Source: Borreliella japonica (lineage in GTDB: Bacteria; Spirochaetota; Spirochaetia; Borreliales; Borreliaceae). Taken from it: a stretch of DNA of 64,000 nucleotides. The stretch covers positions 62,001-126,000 of the forward strand of contig NZ_FMTE01000004.1 of NCBI RefSeq assembly GCF_900099615.1. Reading direction: 5' to 3'. Made by a program: the position numbers and the translations under genes. Every line of letters begins with the position of its first letter. Within the stretch, counting starts at the first letter, position 1. Below the pieces are notes generated by a model. The model saw only the letters and a list, made by a program, of their open reading frames with translations, made no database searches and had not been told where the DNA came from. Positions 39,950-49,656 of this stretch are shown here, one piece after another.

Positions 39950-41317
39950 GTGGCTTTAGCAGCTTTTTCAAATTCTGCACTTCTTTTTAATGATGGTGCA
40001 GAAAAAGCGGTAATTTCTAGTATATTTTATAATTCAGATAAGTTAGAGCAAATTGCTTTTCATGTAAGAGCTGATGATTTTTACAATGAAACTCATAAGC
40101 TGATTTTCAAAGCAATGGTTTCGCTTTATGAAAAAAGGGAAAATATTGATCCCATTACTGTTTTTGAAGAAGTATCTAAGCATGTTTCAAAAACACAGCT
40201 TTTGGTTAAAAAAGATTTAATCAATTTGCCAGATTATTTAGATTCACTTTCAGTTTATTTGCCAACAGATAGAACTATAAATGTTTATGCCAAAATTGTA
40301 AAAGAACAGAGTGTTCGTAGAAGCATTTTAAATGTGTCTAAAGAGCTTAATGACTATATAAATGATTCTACAAAAACTATTAATGAAATTGTTGAAGAAT
40401 CTCAGCAAAAGATTCTTTCAATTGAGTTAGATTATTCTAGTAAAAACCTCTATCATGCTAAAGTTATTGCAGAACGTGTTCATAATGAGATATATGAACG
40501 TAGCATGAAGAAAAAGGAAGCAAATTTTGGCATTCCAAGTGGTTTTAGAAAGGTTGATTCTCTTATTGGGGGGTTTAGAAACAGTGATTTTATTATAGTT
40601 GGAGCTCGTCCTAGCATTGGTAAAACGGCTTTTGCTTTAAATATTGCGTCTGCTATAGCATTGAGAAAAGAAGGAAAGAAAAAAGTAGGATTTTTTTCTC
40701 TTGAAATGACAGCGGATGCTTTAATAAAAAGAATAATATCGTCTCAATCTTGTATTGATAGCTTTAAAGTTCAAAATAGCATTTTATCTGGACAAGAGAT
40801 AAAATCATTAAATGATATTGTAAATGATATTAGTGATTCTGAGCTTTATATTGAAGATACTCCTAATATTAGCTTGCTAACTTTAGCAACTCAAGCTCGA
40901 AAGCTTAAGCGATTTTATGGTATAGATATAATATTTGTTGATTATATCAGTCTGATTTCTTTTGAAACAAAAAATCTTCCAAGGCATGAACAAGTTGCTT
41001 CGATTAGCAAATCTCTTAAAGAGCTTGCTAGAGAACTTGAGATTCCTATTATTGCGTTATCTCAGCTTACAAGAGATACAGAGGGGCGTGAACCTAATCT
41101 TGCTAGCCTAAGAGAATCAGGAGCATTAGAGCAAGATGCTGATATTGTAATTTTACTTCATAGAGATAAAGATTTTAAATTTGAGTCTTCTGCTGAGATA
41201 GAGCCAATAGAAACTAAGGTCATTGTAGCAAAACATAGAAATGGCCCTACAGGTAGGGCGGACATATTATTTTTACCACACATTACTAAGTTTGTTAATA
41301 AAGACCATCAGTATTAA
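39950..41317 (+). CDS. dnaB: replicative DNA helicase
   Basis: This hexameric helicase works at the replication fork. The N-terminal domain (1-110) recruits primase. The RecA-like C-domain has Walker A GARPSIGKT (218-226), the DYISLI Walker B region and LSQLTRDTEGREPNLASLRESG (quoted in part as LSQLTRDTEGR). Translation starts at GTG. Length 455 is normal. It closes the rpsF operon and converges on the outer-membrane gene. Confidence 0.96.
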   Translation: MALAAFSNSALLFNDGAEKAVISSIFYNSDKLEQIAFHVRADDFYNETHKLIFKAMVSLYEKRENIDPITVFEEVSKHVSKTQLLVKKDLINLPDYLDSLSVYLPTDRTINVYAKIVKEQSVRRSILNVSKELNDYINDSTKTINEIVEESQQKILSIELDYSSKNLYHAKVIAERVHNEIYERSMKKKEANFGIPSGFRKVDSLIGGFRNSDFIIVGARPSIGKTAFALNIASAIALRKEGKKKVGFFSLEMTADALIKRIISSQSCIDSFKVQNSILSGQEIKSLNDIVNDISDSELYIEDTPNISLLTLATQARKLKRFYGIDIIFVDYISLISFETKNLPRHEQVASISKSLKELARELEIPIIALSQLTRDTEGREPNLASLRESGALEQDADIVILLHRDKDFKFESSAEIEPIETKVIVAKHRNGPTGRADILFLPHITKFVNKDHQY

Positions 41318-41327
41318 TTTAATGTTG

Positions 41328-42692
41328 CTATTTAATAACTATCCCAATTCCTAAATAATTAAAGTTAATAGAATGTTTTTCTAATTTTTTTTCATTTAGA
41401 TTATAAGCTAGAGGGACATAACTGATTTTTGAATATATTTTGAAAATATATTCTGTGTTATGGTATTTTAGCATTTTGAACAAGAATCCAAATTCATTTT
41501 CAATTCCACCTTGAATAATGTTGTTTATTCTTATTGGCCTGAAGATGTTTTTAATATCTTGGTTGTTTTGATTATAGGCAAAAAATAATCCCGAAATGAG
41601 ATAAGGATTGAATGTATTTTGGGGTAAAAATTCATACATGATGCCCGATGACAATCGATTTGTAAAGCTATTAGTTTCATTATAATTGGTGTAATAATTT
41701 GTTTCTATTGAAAAGTAATAGTTAATATTTTCATTTATTTTATAAAATATTGAATTTCTTATTTTAAATGGAATCATGATATCAAATCCAAAGTAAAAAT
41801 TATTACTTAAAATATTAAATTCATTTTTCAATTCCGATATTTTTGTGTATTCTTCAGGCGTAATGATTATTCCAAATCCTCCAACGCTTAAGAAATTTTC
41901 TTTGGTTGAAAAATTTTTAATGTTTAAATTGTTTGTTATGAAAAAGTTTTTAGAGTAAAGTTTATAATTTATTCCAATTCCCGTTTCTGCTTCTTGTATT
42001 TTTGAATATGTTTTAAGGCTTTTAATTTGATTTTGAATTTGGGTGTAAAGTTTTATATCAAATCCAATATTTTCATTTTTTAAGGTAATTCCAATACTGT
42101 TTTTGATAAAATAATCTGCAAAATAAGATAAATCTATATAATTTTCTAAATTTAAAAAATTCATGTATGAGTAATTTATAGCAAAGCTTAAAAATCCTCT
42201 GTAATTGTAGCTATCGTAGCTTTTTATACTTGGAATTGGACGGTGTTGATTTAAAATGAGGTGTATTATACCTTGTGTTAAGCGCCCCCCCCAGTCTCCA
42301 AATAATAAGTTTTTAATTCCAACTCCTAAATCTATTTCTCCAAAATTTTTTCCATTAATTAGCAATAAGATTGGAAAGTAATACATAAAACCTATTTCAA
42401 TTAAGTCTGTTCTGCTAATTAAAGATTTTGGTGAGTCTTTATAGCCTCTAAAAGTTAACATGTGTGCTTCTAAATTCATTATAAAATTGTATTTAGAAGC
42501 ATAGGTAAAAATTAGAGAACCGCTTCTTAAATCATCAAAAAAATCGCTTAATGAAAATCCAAATCCATCATTTAGTATTTCAAAATAGTATTTGTCAATA
42601 CCTTCATTTTTGTATTGGATTGCATAATTATAAGAATAAGCTTTTAAAGTAGAAATTATAAATACTATGAAAATTATTTTTTTAAAGTGCAT
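41328..42692 (-). CDS. probable beta-barrel outer-membrane protein with G8 tract
   Basis: A 454-residue protein with a cleavable signal peptide (MHFKKIIFIVFIISTLKAYS, cleavage near residue 20). The mature part is made of short alternating hydrophobic/polar segments with many Tyr, Phe and Asn, and ends in YLGIGIVIK, as expected for a beta barrel. No named family was recognised. On the coding strand, eight consecutive G (42292-42285) encode part of WGGR around residue 135. Slippage there would shift the frame. The gene stands alone on the minus strand between dnaB and the thiolase gene. Confidence 0.75.
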   Translation of the reverse strand: MHFKKIIFIVFIISTLKAYSYNYAIQYKNEGIDKYYFEILNDGFGFSLSDFFDDLRSGSLIFTYASKYNFIMNLEAHMLTFRGYKDSPKSLISRTDLIEIGFMYYFPILLLINGKNFGEIDLGVGIKNLLFGDWGGRLTQGIIHLILNQHRPIPSIKSYDSYNYRGFLSFAINYSYMNFLNLENYIDLSYFADYFIKNSIGITLKNENIGFDIKLYTQIQNQIKSLKTYSKIQEAETGIGINYKLYSKNFFITNNLNIKNFSTKENFLSVGGFGIIITPEEYTKISELKNEFNILSNNFYFGFDIMIPFKIRNSIFYKINENINYYFSIETNYYTNYNETNSFTNRLSSGIMYEFLPQNTFNPYLISGLFFAYNQNNQDIKNIFRPIRINNIIQGGIENEFGFLFKMLKYHNTEYIFKIYSKISYVPLAYNLNEKKLEKHSINFNYLGIGIVIK

Positions 42693-42833
42693 TTTAAGAT
42701 TATAACATTTTAGTTTATTTATTAAGCAATTCAGGCTAAATGATTTATTTTTATTTAATAAACTTAGTTTTTATAGCGAGCTATTATATTGTATAATTCA
42801 ATGAAGTTTACTAAGGCTTTAGGAGTGGTTTTG

Positions 42834-44027
42834 ATGAAAAAGGTAGCTATTATTGATGGACTTCGAACACCCAATACCAAGTTCGGAGGTTCTTTTAGGG
42901 GTTTGGACATTATTGATGAATCTTCAAAAGTTGTAAAAGCTTTGCTTGAAAGAAATAGGTTATGTGAAGTGGATGAGGTCATTATTGGGAATGTAATATC
43001 TTCAGGACTTGGTCAAAATATTGCAAGGCAAATTGCTTTAAAGTCTAGTTTAGGCAATACTGTGCCCGCGTTTAGCGTTAATAAAGTTTGTGGTTCTGGC
43101 CTTAAGGCTTTGGAGCTTGCATTTAATTCTATTGTTCTTGGAAACAATGATATTGTTTTAGCCGGAGGAGTAGAAGATCTAACTAATTCTCCTTATTTAT
43201 TACCCAGGAAGATTAGATTTGGCGGTCTTAAATTTGGTAATTTTGGACTTGAAGATTCAATTCAAAAAGATGCTTTAATAGATTCTCTAAATTTTATTTC
43301 CATGGGACTTACAGCAGAAAATCTTTCAGAAAAATATGGAATAACGAGAGAGATGCAAGATGAATTTGCATATAATTCTCATGTAAAGGCATTAAAGGCA
43401 AGAGAACTTGGATATTTTGAAGATGAAATTTATCCTTTGACTGTTTTTGACAAAAAGACTAATTCTAGTATAGTTGTCTCAAGTGATGAGGAAATAAGAG
43501 ATAATTTAACTCTAAATAAACTGGCATCCCTTAATCCTGTTTTTAAAGAATCAGGCACGGTAACCGCTGGAAATTCTTCTAGTTTAAATGATGGGGCTTG
43601 TTTTTTAATTTTAGCAAGTGAAGAGAAAGTAAAAAGCTTAGGGGTAAGACCATTAGCTTATATTGGGGGATTTAAAAGTGTGGGGCTTGATCCGCTTTAT
43701 ATGGGTTTTGGAGCTTATATGGCTATTGAAGGCATTATTAGTAAATTAAGTTTAAACCCTAGTGAAATAGATTTGATTGAAATAAATGAAGCATTTGCGG
43801 CTCAAGCATTAAGTATTGAAAAAGCCTTGTTTAAAAAATACAATATAACTAGCGATATTATTAATGTAAATGGTGGTGCTATTGCTTTGGGGCATCCGTT
43901 TGCAGTTAGTGGTTCAAGAATTTTATTAACACTTTCTCGTTCTATGAAAATTAAGAATAAAACAAAAGGAATAGCGTCTGTTTGTGTTGGCGGTGGACAA
44001 GGAATTTCTAGTTTTTTGTATAGATGA
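42834..44027 (+). CDS. acetyl-CoA C-acetyltransferase (thiolase)
   Basis: This enzyme condenses two acetyl-CoA to acetoacetyl-CoA. Borrelia lacks beta-oxidation but has the mevalonate pathway, for which this is the first step. Nucleophile Cys86 lies in NKVCGSGLKALE. The C-terminal GGAIALGHPFAVSGSR (His) and CVGGGQG (Cys) complete the active site. An upstream in-frame ATG at 42789 overlaps a likely -10 (TATAAT, 42792-42797). The ATG at 42834, eight bases after AGGAG, is therefore chosen, giving 397 residues. The remaining mevalonate genes are not in this window. Confidence 0.94.
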   Translation: MKKVAIIDGLRTPNTKFGGSFRGLDIIDESSKVVKALLERNRLCEVDEVIIGNVISSGLGQNIARQIALKSSLGNTVPAFSVNKVCGSGLKALELAFNSIVLGNNDIVLAGGVEDLTNSPYLLPRKIRFGGLKFGNFGLEDSIQKDALIDSLNFISMGLTAENLSEKYGITREMQDEFAYNSHVKALKARELGYFEDEIYPLTVFDKKTNSSIVVSSDEEIRDNLTLNKLASLNPVFKESGTVTAGNSSSLNDGACFLILASEEKVKSLGVRPLAYIGGFKSVGLDPLYMGFGAYMAIEGIISKLSLNPSEIDLIEINEAFAAQALSIEKALFKKYNITSDIINVNGGAIALGHPFAVSGSRILLTLSRSMKIKNKTKGIASVCVGGGQGISSFLYR

Positions 44028-44106
44028 AAATGTTTTATTAGCTAGATTTAAATGTAAAATTTTGTTAAATTAGTGGGTAAGTGATTCTTTAATAAGAGGT
44101 TATGTT

Positions 44107-45117
44107 ATGAAGAGTTTTTTATTTTTGGTAATATTGGGAACTATGGGGATCAACTCTTTTGCTCAAAATACTCCTATTGCTATTATTAATTTATATAAAA
44201 ATGAAATTATTACTAAAACCAGTTTTGATTCTAAGGTTGATATATTTAAAAAGACTCAAGGTCGAGATTTGACTAATGCTGAGAAAAAGCAAGTTTTGCA
44301 AGTTTTAATAGCAGATGTTCTTTTTAGTCAAGAGGCTTTAAAGCAAGGAATTGAAATTTCAGATGATGAGGTCATGCAAACAATTAGAACTCAATTTGGA
44401 CTTTTAAATCTTACTGATGAGCAAATCAAGCAGATGATAGAAAAACAAGGTACAAATTGGAACGAGCTTTTGTCTTCAATGAAAAGATCTTTGTCTTCCC
44501 AAAAACTTGTTTTAAAGCAAGCTCAGCCTAAATTTTCTGAGGTTAAAACTCCTAGCGAGAAAGAAATTATTGAGTATTATGAGGCTAATAAAACTAGATT
44601 TGTAAATCCAGATATTTCAAGAGTTAGTCATGTATTTTTTTCTACTAAGGATAAAAAAAGATCAGATGTTTTAGATCAAGCAAGAAATATTTTAAGCCAA
44701 ATAAGATCAAAAAAAATTACTTTTGAAGAAGCTGTAAGAAAATATTCTAATGATGAGTCTTCTAAAGCCAAAAATGGCGATCTTGGCTTTTTGTCAAGAG
44801 ACGATCAAAATGCTCAAAATCTTCTTGGAGCTGATTTTATAAAAGAGGTTTTTAATTTTAATAAGGGCGATATATCTTCTCCTATTGCTTCAAAGGAAGG
44901 GTTTCATATTATTAAAGTTACAGAAAAATATGCTCAAAGATTTTTGGGCTTGAATGATAAAGTATCTCCTACTACAGATTTGATTGTCAAAGATGCAATA
45001 AGAAATAACATGGTTAATGTTCAGCAACAGCAAATTGTTGTTCAAGTGCAGCAAGATGTGTATGGCAAGCTTAATAAGTCTGCAAATATACAAATCTTGG
45101 ATTCTAGTCTAAAATAA
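44107..45117 (+). CDS. periplasmic parvulin-type peptidyl-prolyl isomerase
   Basis: This is a SurA/PpiC-like chaperone for outer-membrane protein folding. Signal peptide MKSFLFLVILGTMGINSFA is followed by QNTP. An N-terminal SurA-like helical domain covers about 25-150. The rotamase domain spans about 165-275 (RVSHVFFSTKDKKRSDVLDQ and NGDLGFLSRDDQ, then GDISSPIASKEGFHIIKV). A glutamine-rich C-terminal helix ends it. Length 336. SD AAGAGG. Its likely clients include the outer-membrane proteins of this spirochaete, which is inference. Confidence 0.92.
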   Translation: MKSFLFLVILGTMGINSFAQNTPIAIINLYKNEIITKTSFDSKVDIFKKTQGRDLTNAEKKQVLQVLIADVLFSQEALKQGIEISDDEVMQTIRTQFGLLNLTDEQIKQMIEKQGTNWNELLSSMKRSLSSQKLVLKQAQPKFSEVKTPSEKEIIEYYEANKTRFVNPDISRVSHVFFSTKDKKRSDVLDQARNILSQIRSKKITFEEAVRKYSNDESSKAKNGDLGFLSRDDQNAQNLLGADFIKEVFNFNKGDISSPIASKEGFHIIKVTEKYAQRFLGLNDKVSPTTDLIVKDAIRNNMVNVQQQQIVVQVQQDVYGKLNKSANIQILDSSLK

Positions 45118-45145
45118 AACATATTTTTGTTTATATAATTTTGGT

Positions 45146-45583
45146 ATGGATTTAATGCATGAAGTTAGAGTTTTGGCTTTTCAAAAGATTTATAGTATTG
45201 ACATTAATCAAAGTGCAATGGACGATATTTTTGATATTTTCAATATTGAAGATAAAGGATTGGATATAGAAAATGAATCTGTTAGGTCATTTTACTCTTC
45301 TTTGGTAAATGGTACTTTTAATAATTTAGAGCATATTGATAGCTTGATTAGGAATATTTCTTGGAATTGGTCTTTAGATCGAATGGACAAGGTTGATCTT
45401 GCAATACTTAGAATGGGCGTTTATTCTTTGAAATTTCAAAATTTTGAAAATTCAAGTCGTGCTGTAATTGATGAGTTGATTTTGATTGCCAAGAAATATG
45501 GCAGTAAAAATTCTTACAAATTTATAAATGGCATACTTGATGCTTTGTTGAAAAATATGGAGAATTGTATTGAAAAAAAATAA
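45146..45583 (+). CDS. nusB: transcription antitermination factor NusB
   Basis: NusB, with S10 (NusE), supports rRNA antitermination. The 145-residue all-helical protein has the family motifs EVRVLAFQKIYSID at the start and WSLDRMDKVDLAILRMGVYS, then AVIDELILIAKKYGS near the C-terminus. The ATG at 45146 has no SD, and a TATAAT (45134-45139) ends only six bases upstream, so the mRNA could be leaderless; ATG at 45155 is an alternative with a weak TGGA. It overlaps the next gene by 14 bp. Confidence 0.92.
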   Translation: MDLMHEVRVLAFQKIYSIDINQSAMDDIFDIFNIEDKGLDIENESVRSFYSSLVNGTFNNLEHIDSLIRNISWNWSLDRMDKVDLAILRMGVYSLKFQNFENSSRAVIDELILIAKKYGSKNSYKFINGILDALLKNMENCIEKK

Positions 45584-47237
45584 AACTTTAATATTCATTT
45601 TATTATTTTTATTATTGAGTTTTTTAGGTGGTTTTTATTTCTATTTCAATCCTAACATTTTATATTTCTTAAAAGGCGAGAAAGATTTTAGCAAGCTTAT
45701 TGTAGAAATTGATTTTTATATCGATAAAAAAAAATTTTCGGATGCTAAAAAAGCAATACTATTTTCATCGTATTATGCTAATAATGAATTTAAATGGCTA
45801 GCTCTTATTAAAAGAGCCAAGGTTTGGGCTTTAAATACAGGCGACTTCCATCTTATGGGAGATATAGTAAATTTTAGTGTTAAAGTTTTACCAGGCAATT
45901 TGAAACTAAGAGCTTTAGAAGTTTATTCTAAGCTTAAAGTTGGATTTTTAAAAGATGCTTATAGAATTGCAAATCAATATCTTTTAAATAGTGAAGAATA
46001 TTGGGGTCTTTATGAAGAAGTTTTTCTGAAAAATTTAAGTGCAGATAATAAGGTTTTAGATTTTAGAAAATTTATTGATAAAATTTACAGAGAAAAGGAT
46101 GCTCGTGTTTTTGAAGAGATAGGTTTAAATCTTAAAAATAACGCATTTTTAGTAAATGCAATGCTTTTATATATAGAGAAAAAAAACATGGATGCTGCTA
46201 AGCGTATACTTTTTAAAATTAAAGAAGACAAAAACTTTTTCAAAGAGCTTGCATATATTTCGTACAGTCTTAATGATTTAGATTTTACAATTTCCAATCT
46301 TAAGTCCATTGAAAATGGAGATGACCCCGCTTTGCTTTTTTTGCTTGCTGATGCTTATTTTAAAAAAGGAGATATTAAGAATTCTAAGAATGAATATTTA
46401 AAGCTTTATACAAAATTTCCCGATTATAATGTTCTTGTATATTTGAATCTTGCACTTATAGCTAATAATGAGAATGATTTTAAAAGAGCAATTTCTTATT
46501 TAAATAAGGCTAGTGAAGTGTTTAAAGACAATAAGATAATAAATTATTATTTAGCAAATATATACTTTAGAATTAAAAATTATTTTAAGGCTAATGAAAT
46601 TATAGCTAATTATAAGGAAGATCCTTTATTTTTTAAAATTTATTTTGCATTAAATTATGCAGATTCTGAGTATGAGGCAAAAAAATCTTATTTATGGCGA
46701 CTATTTTACAAGACAGAGTACAATTCTAGTATTGCTCAATTTTTGGCTTGGAATTTGTTGCTTTATTCAGATTTAAAGGATTTAGATTTATTTTTTAAAA
46801 TTTATAATTTTTATGAAAATAAACAAGATTGGTATGATTTTTATAAATTTTATTATTATTTCCTTAAAAGAGATTTTATTGGTTCAAAAAGGGTAATTTT
46901 TGACAATAAATCTCAAAAATATATGTTTGGAATTTATTATAATCTTGGAGTTTTAAGCTTTTCTGAGAAAAATTATAAAGAAGCAGAAGGATATTTTAAT
47001 AAAGGAATATCTTTGTTGCCTAGTAGTTTTTACGATAAAGATGCTATTACTCATTATGAGAGTGAGTTTGTATCGAAAATCTACTTAAAACAAGGAATCA
47101 ATTATCTTTATTTGGGAAAAATGGAAAAAGGCAAAGAATCTATTTTAGCTTCTTATTCTTTTTATGAAACTGATGAAGGAAGGCTTTATAAAAACATGGT
47201 AGATACACTTGAAGAAAGGAAGTTGAATTTTGACTAA
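45570..47237 (+). CDS. membrane-anchored TPR protein, unknown
   Basis: A 555-residue protein with an N-terminal signal anchor (KKNKTLIFILLFLLLSFLGG, residues 2-21) and a long helical-repeat domain. TPR-like units include LLFLLADAYFKKGDIKNSKN near 255-275, FKRAISYLNKASEVFKDN around 305 and YNLGVLSFSEKNYKEAEGYF near 455. It starts at TTG inside nusB, so the two are coupled. Its 3' end overlaps map by 8 bp. It could be an assembly scaffold on the periplasmic face. Function unknown. Confidence 0.85.
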   Translation: MKKNKTLIFILLFLLLSFLGGFYFYFNPNILYFLKGEKDFSKLIVEIDFYIDKKKFSDAKKAILFSSYYANNEFKWLALIKRAKVWALNTGDFHLMGDIVNFSVKVLPGNLKLRALEVYSKLKVGFLKDAYRIANQYLLNSEEYWGLYEEVFLKNLSADNKVLDFRKFIDKIYREKDARVFEEIGLNLKNNAFLVNAMLLYIEKKNMDAAKRILFKIKEDKNFFKELAYISYSLNDLDFTISNLKSIENGDDPALLFLLADAYFKKGDIKNSKNEYLKLYTKFPDYNVLVYLNLALIANNENDFKRAISYLNKASEVFKDNKIINYYLANIYFRIKNYFKANEIIANYKEDPLFFKIYFALNYADSEYEAKKSYLWRLFYKTEYNSSIAQFLAWNLLLYSDLKDLDLFFKIYNFYENKQDWYDFYKFYYYFLKRDFIGSKRVIFDNKSQKYMFGIYYNLGVLSFSEKNYKEAEGYFNKGISLLPSSFYDKDAITHYESEFVSKIYLKQGINYLYLGKMEKGKESILASYSFYETDEGRLYKNMVDTLEERKLNFD

Positions 47238-47985
47238 ACTAAGATTGAAATCTAAAGATGAGATTAAAAAAATAAAAGCTTCAGCTAGTTTGTTAGCGCT
47301 TACTTTATTAGAAGTTGAGAGAAATATTGTTCCTGGTATTAGCACCAAGGAACTTGATTTGATAGCCTATGATTTTATTATTAAAAATGGAGCTAAACCT
47401 GCTTTTAAAGGATATCATGGATTTACGGGTACTATTTGTGCATCTGTTAATGAAGAAGTTATTCACGGTATTCCCGGGAAAAGAAAACTAGCTGACGGGG
47501 ATATTATTAGTATTGATTGTGGAGTTATTCTTGATGGGTTTTATAGTGATATGGCAAAAACTTTTAAAGTGGGTAGTGTGGATTCTAGTATTGATAAACT
47601 TTTAGAAGTTACAAATACTTCTCTTTACAAAGGTATTGCTGAGATGAAAGTAGGAAATAGAATTTTAAATATATCAAAAGCAATAGAAGATTATATAAAA
47701 CCATTTGGTTTTGGAATAGTTAGAGAATATACGGGGCATGGTGTTGGGTTTCAACTTCACGAAGAGCCAAGTGTTCCAAATTATTATGCTCCTTTTTTTA
47801 AAAACATTAGAATTCAAGAGGGTATGGTTTTAGCTATTGAGCCTATGGTAAACTTAAAGGGGCATAAGGTTTCAATAAAAAATGATGGTTGGACTGTTTT
47901 TGCATCTGATCTTAGTTATTCTGCGCATTTTGAACATACAGTTGCTGTTGTTGATGGATTGCCTTTAATTTTAAGTGAAGTTTAA
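47230..47985 (+). CDS. map: methionine aminopeptidase, type I
   Basis: This enzyme removes the initiator methionine. The five metal ligands are present: Asp in SIDCGVILDGFYSDMAKTF (two Asp), His in EYTGHGVGFQLHEEP, Glu in VLAIEPM and Glu in SAHFEHTVAV. The 251-residue length fits the short type I group without a zinc-finger extension. It starts at TTG after AAAGGAAG and overlaps the TPR gene. It is 64 bp upstream of htrA. Confidence 0.96.
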   Translation: MTKLRLKSKDEIKKIKASASLLALTLLEVERNIVPGISTKELDLIAYDFIIKNGAKPAFKGYHGFTGTICASVNEEVIHGIPGKRKLADGDIISIDCGVILDGFYSDMAKTFKVGSVDSSIDKLLEVTNTSLYKGIAEMKVGNRILNISKAIEDYIKPFGFGIVREYTGHGVGFQLHEEPSVPNYYAPFFKNIRIQEGMVLAIEPMVNLKGHKVSIKNDGWTVFASDLSYSAHFEHTVAVVDGLPLILSEV

Positions 47986-48049
47986 ATTTTAAATTAATCA
48001 AATTAAAATATTAATTTATAAATTAAGTAATTATATGGAGGTTATAAAA

Positions 48050-49474
48050 GTGGAAAAAAAGTTTTTTTCTGGATTTATTCTCAGTTTTTTGGCTTTGGGT
48101 ATTGGATTTTTTATTGGAATTCATTATTTAGATTCTAGCAGAAGTAACATTGTTTTTGCAGAAGAAAAAGGTAATACAGTACAAGCTTTACAAGATTCTT
48201 TTAGGGAAGTTTCCAAGAAAATTTTACCGTCGTCTGTAGAAGTTCATGTAACAGGGGTGGTTAAGCAGAGTTTTCCTATTCCATTTTTCTTTTTTGATAT
48301 GCCAGAGTTTGATACTGAGAGAAAAAGTAATTGGGCAGGGTCTGGAGTAATAATTGGTAGAGATTCTCAAAAAAAATCGTTATTTTATGTGATTACAAAT
48401 AGTCATGTAGTAGATAAGGCAATTGAACTTGAAGTTATATCTTATGATAAGAAAAAGCACAAGGCTAAGTTAATTGGCAAAGATGAAAAAAAAGATATTG
48501 CGCTTATTAGCTTTGAAAGTGATGACGCAACTATCAAAGTAGCTGATCTTGGGGATAGTGATAAGCTTGAAATAGGCGATTGGGTTATGGCAGTGGGTAG
48601 TCCTTTTCAATTTAGTTTTACGGTTACAGCAGGTATTGTAAGTGGATTGCAGCGCTCTGCAAATCCTAATTTGCAATCAAGGAATTTATTTATTCAAACC
48701 GATGCTGCAATCAATAGAGGTAATTCAGGCGGTCCTCTTGTAAATATAAAAGGTGAAGTTATTGGGATTAATGCTTGGATAGCTTCAAATTCTGGTGGAA
48801 ATATTGGATTAGGTTTTGCAATTCCTGTTAACAATATTAAAGGTACTGTAGATTTTTTCCTTAAAGGTAAAAAAATTGAATCAGCATGGCTTGGGATTTC
48901 TTTTTATCCGCTAAAGACAAAAGATTCTGAAGTGCTAAAAAGCTTGGGGGTTGAAGATAATGATGTTTCATCTGCAATTATTGCCTCTCTTTATCCAGGT
49001 TCGCCTGCTGTTAAGTCGGGGCTTAGAGCAGGAGACATTATTGTGAAGGTTAATGGGGTTCCTATGAGTGTTTTTCAAGATGTCACATCATATATTAGTG
49101 ATTTTTATGCTGGAGAGAAAGTAGATGTAGAAATTTTAAGAGGCAATGTCAAAAAAAATATTGAAATTATTCTTGCTGTTAGACCTAAGGATAAAGAACT
49201 TTCTTCTTCAAAAATGTTTCCAGGTTTTGTTGTATATCCATTAGTTGAGGACATTAAAGCTCAGCTTAATTTAAGAAATTGGATTAAAGGTGTTGTTGTT
49301 GATTATATTGATAAAAATTTAGCATCAAATATTAAGATGAAATCGGGAGATGTAATTCTTTCTGTAAATTCAAAAAGTGTTTCTAATTTAAGAGAATTTT
49401 ATGATGCTCTCAAGATTGGAAAAAATACTTATAAAATTTTAAGAGGAAACGATTCTTTTGATGTTTCGTTTTAG
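48050..49474 (+). CDS. htrA: periplasmic serine protease HtrA/DegP
   Basis: This trypsin-like protease and chaperone acts in the periplasm and is also found outside the cell. Starting at GTG 48050, eight bases after GGAGG, gives [19 protein letters not shown] as signal anchor. This places the triad at His119 (TNSHV), Asp149 (KKDIAL) and Ser226 (GNSGGP), the Ser226 numbering established for the B. burgdorferi enzyme. ATG at 48035 overlaps the SD itself. Two PDZ domains follow (about 285-375 and 385-474). Borrelia HtrA is known to degrade selected periplasmic and outer-membrane substrates. A strong terminator follows. Confidence 0.97.
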   Translation: MEKKFFSGFILSFLALGIGFFIGIHYLDSSRSNIVFAEEKGNTVQALQDSFREVSKKILPSSVEVHVTGVVKQSFPIPFFFFDMPEFDTERKSNWAGSGVIIGRDSQKKSLFYVITNSHVVDKAIELEVISYDKKKHKAKLIGKDEKKDIALISFESDDATIKVADLGDSDKLEIGDWVMAVGSPFQFSFTVTAGIVSGLQRSANPNLQSRNLFIQTDAAINRGNSGGPLVNIKGEVIGINAWIASNSGGNIGLGFAIPVNNIKGTVDFFLKGKKIESAWLGISFYPLKTKDSEVLKSLGVEDNDVSSAIIASLYPGSPAVKSGLRAGDIIVKVNGVPMSVFQDVTSYISDFYAGEKVDVEILRGNVKKNIEIILAVRPKDKELSSSKMFPGFVVYPLVEDIKAQLNLRNWIKGVVVDYIDKNLASNIKMKSGDVILSVNSKSVSNLREFYDALKIGKNTYKILRGNDSFDVSF

Positions 49475-49489
49475 TAAATTTTAGTTTTG

Positions 49490-49519
49490 GGCTAAGATCT
49501 GATCTTAGCCTTCTTTTTG
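49490..49519 (+). terminator. rho-independent terminator after htrA
   Basis: GGCTAAGATC (49490-49499) and GATCTTAGCC (49501-49510) pair perfectly around a single base, followed by TTCTTTTTG. It lies 15 bp after the htrA stop. Confidence 0.92.
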
Positions 49520-49656
49520 TTTTATGTATAATTTGCTAAGTTTTGTTTTAGATTGTAATTTTTTTATTTTATATAAATATTTATGGTGTTAATTTGCAAG
49601 TAAAATATTTTGATTAAATAAAATTTATTTTTGTTAGGAAGGAATAAGTTTAAATT

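Noticed and set aside
45430-45470. TTTCAAAATTTTGAAA palindrome in nusB
   Set aside because: Short AT-only palindromes are expected by chance at this base composition and it is within coding sequence.
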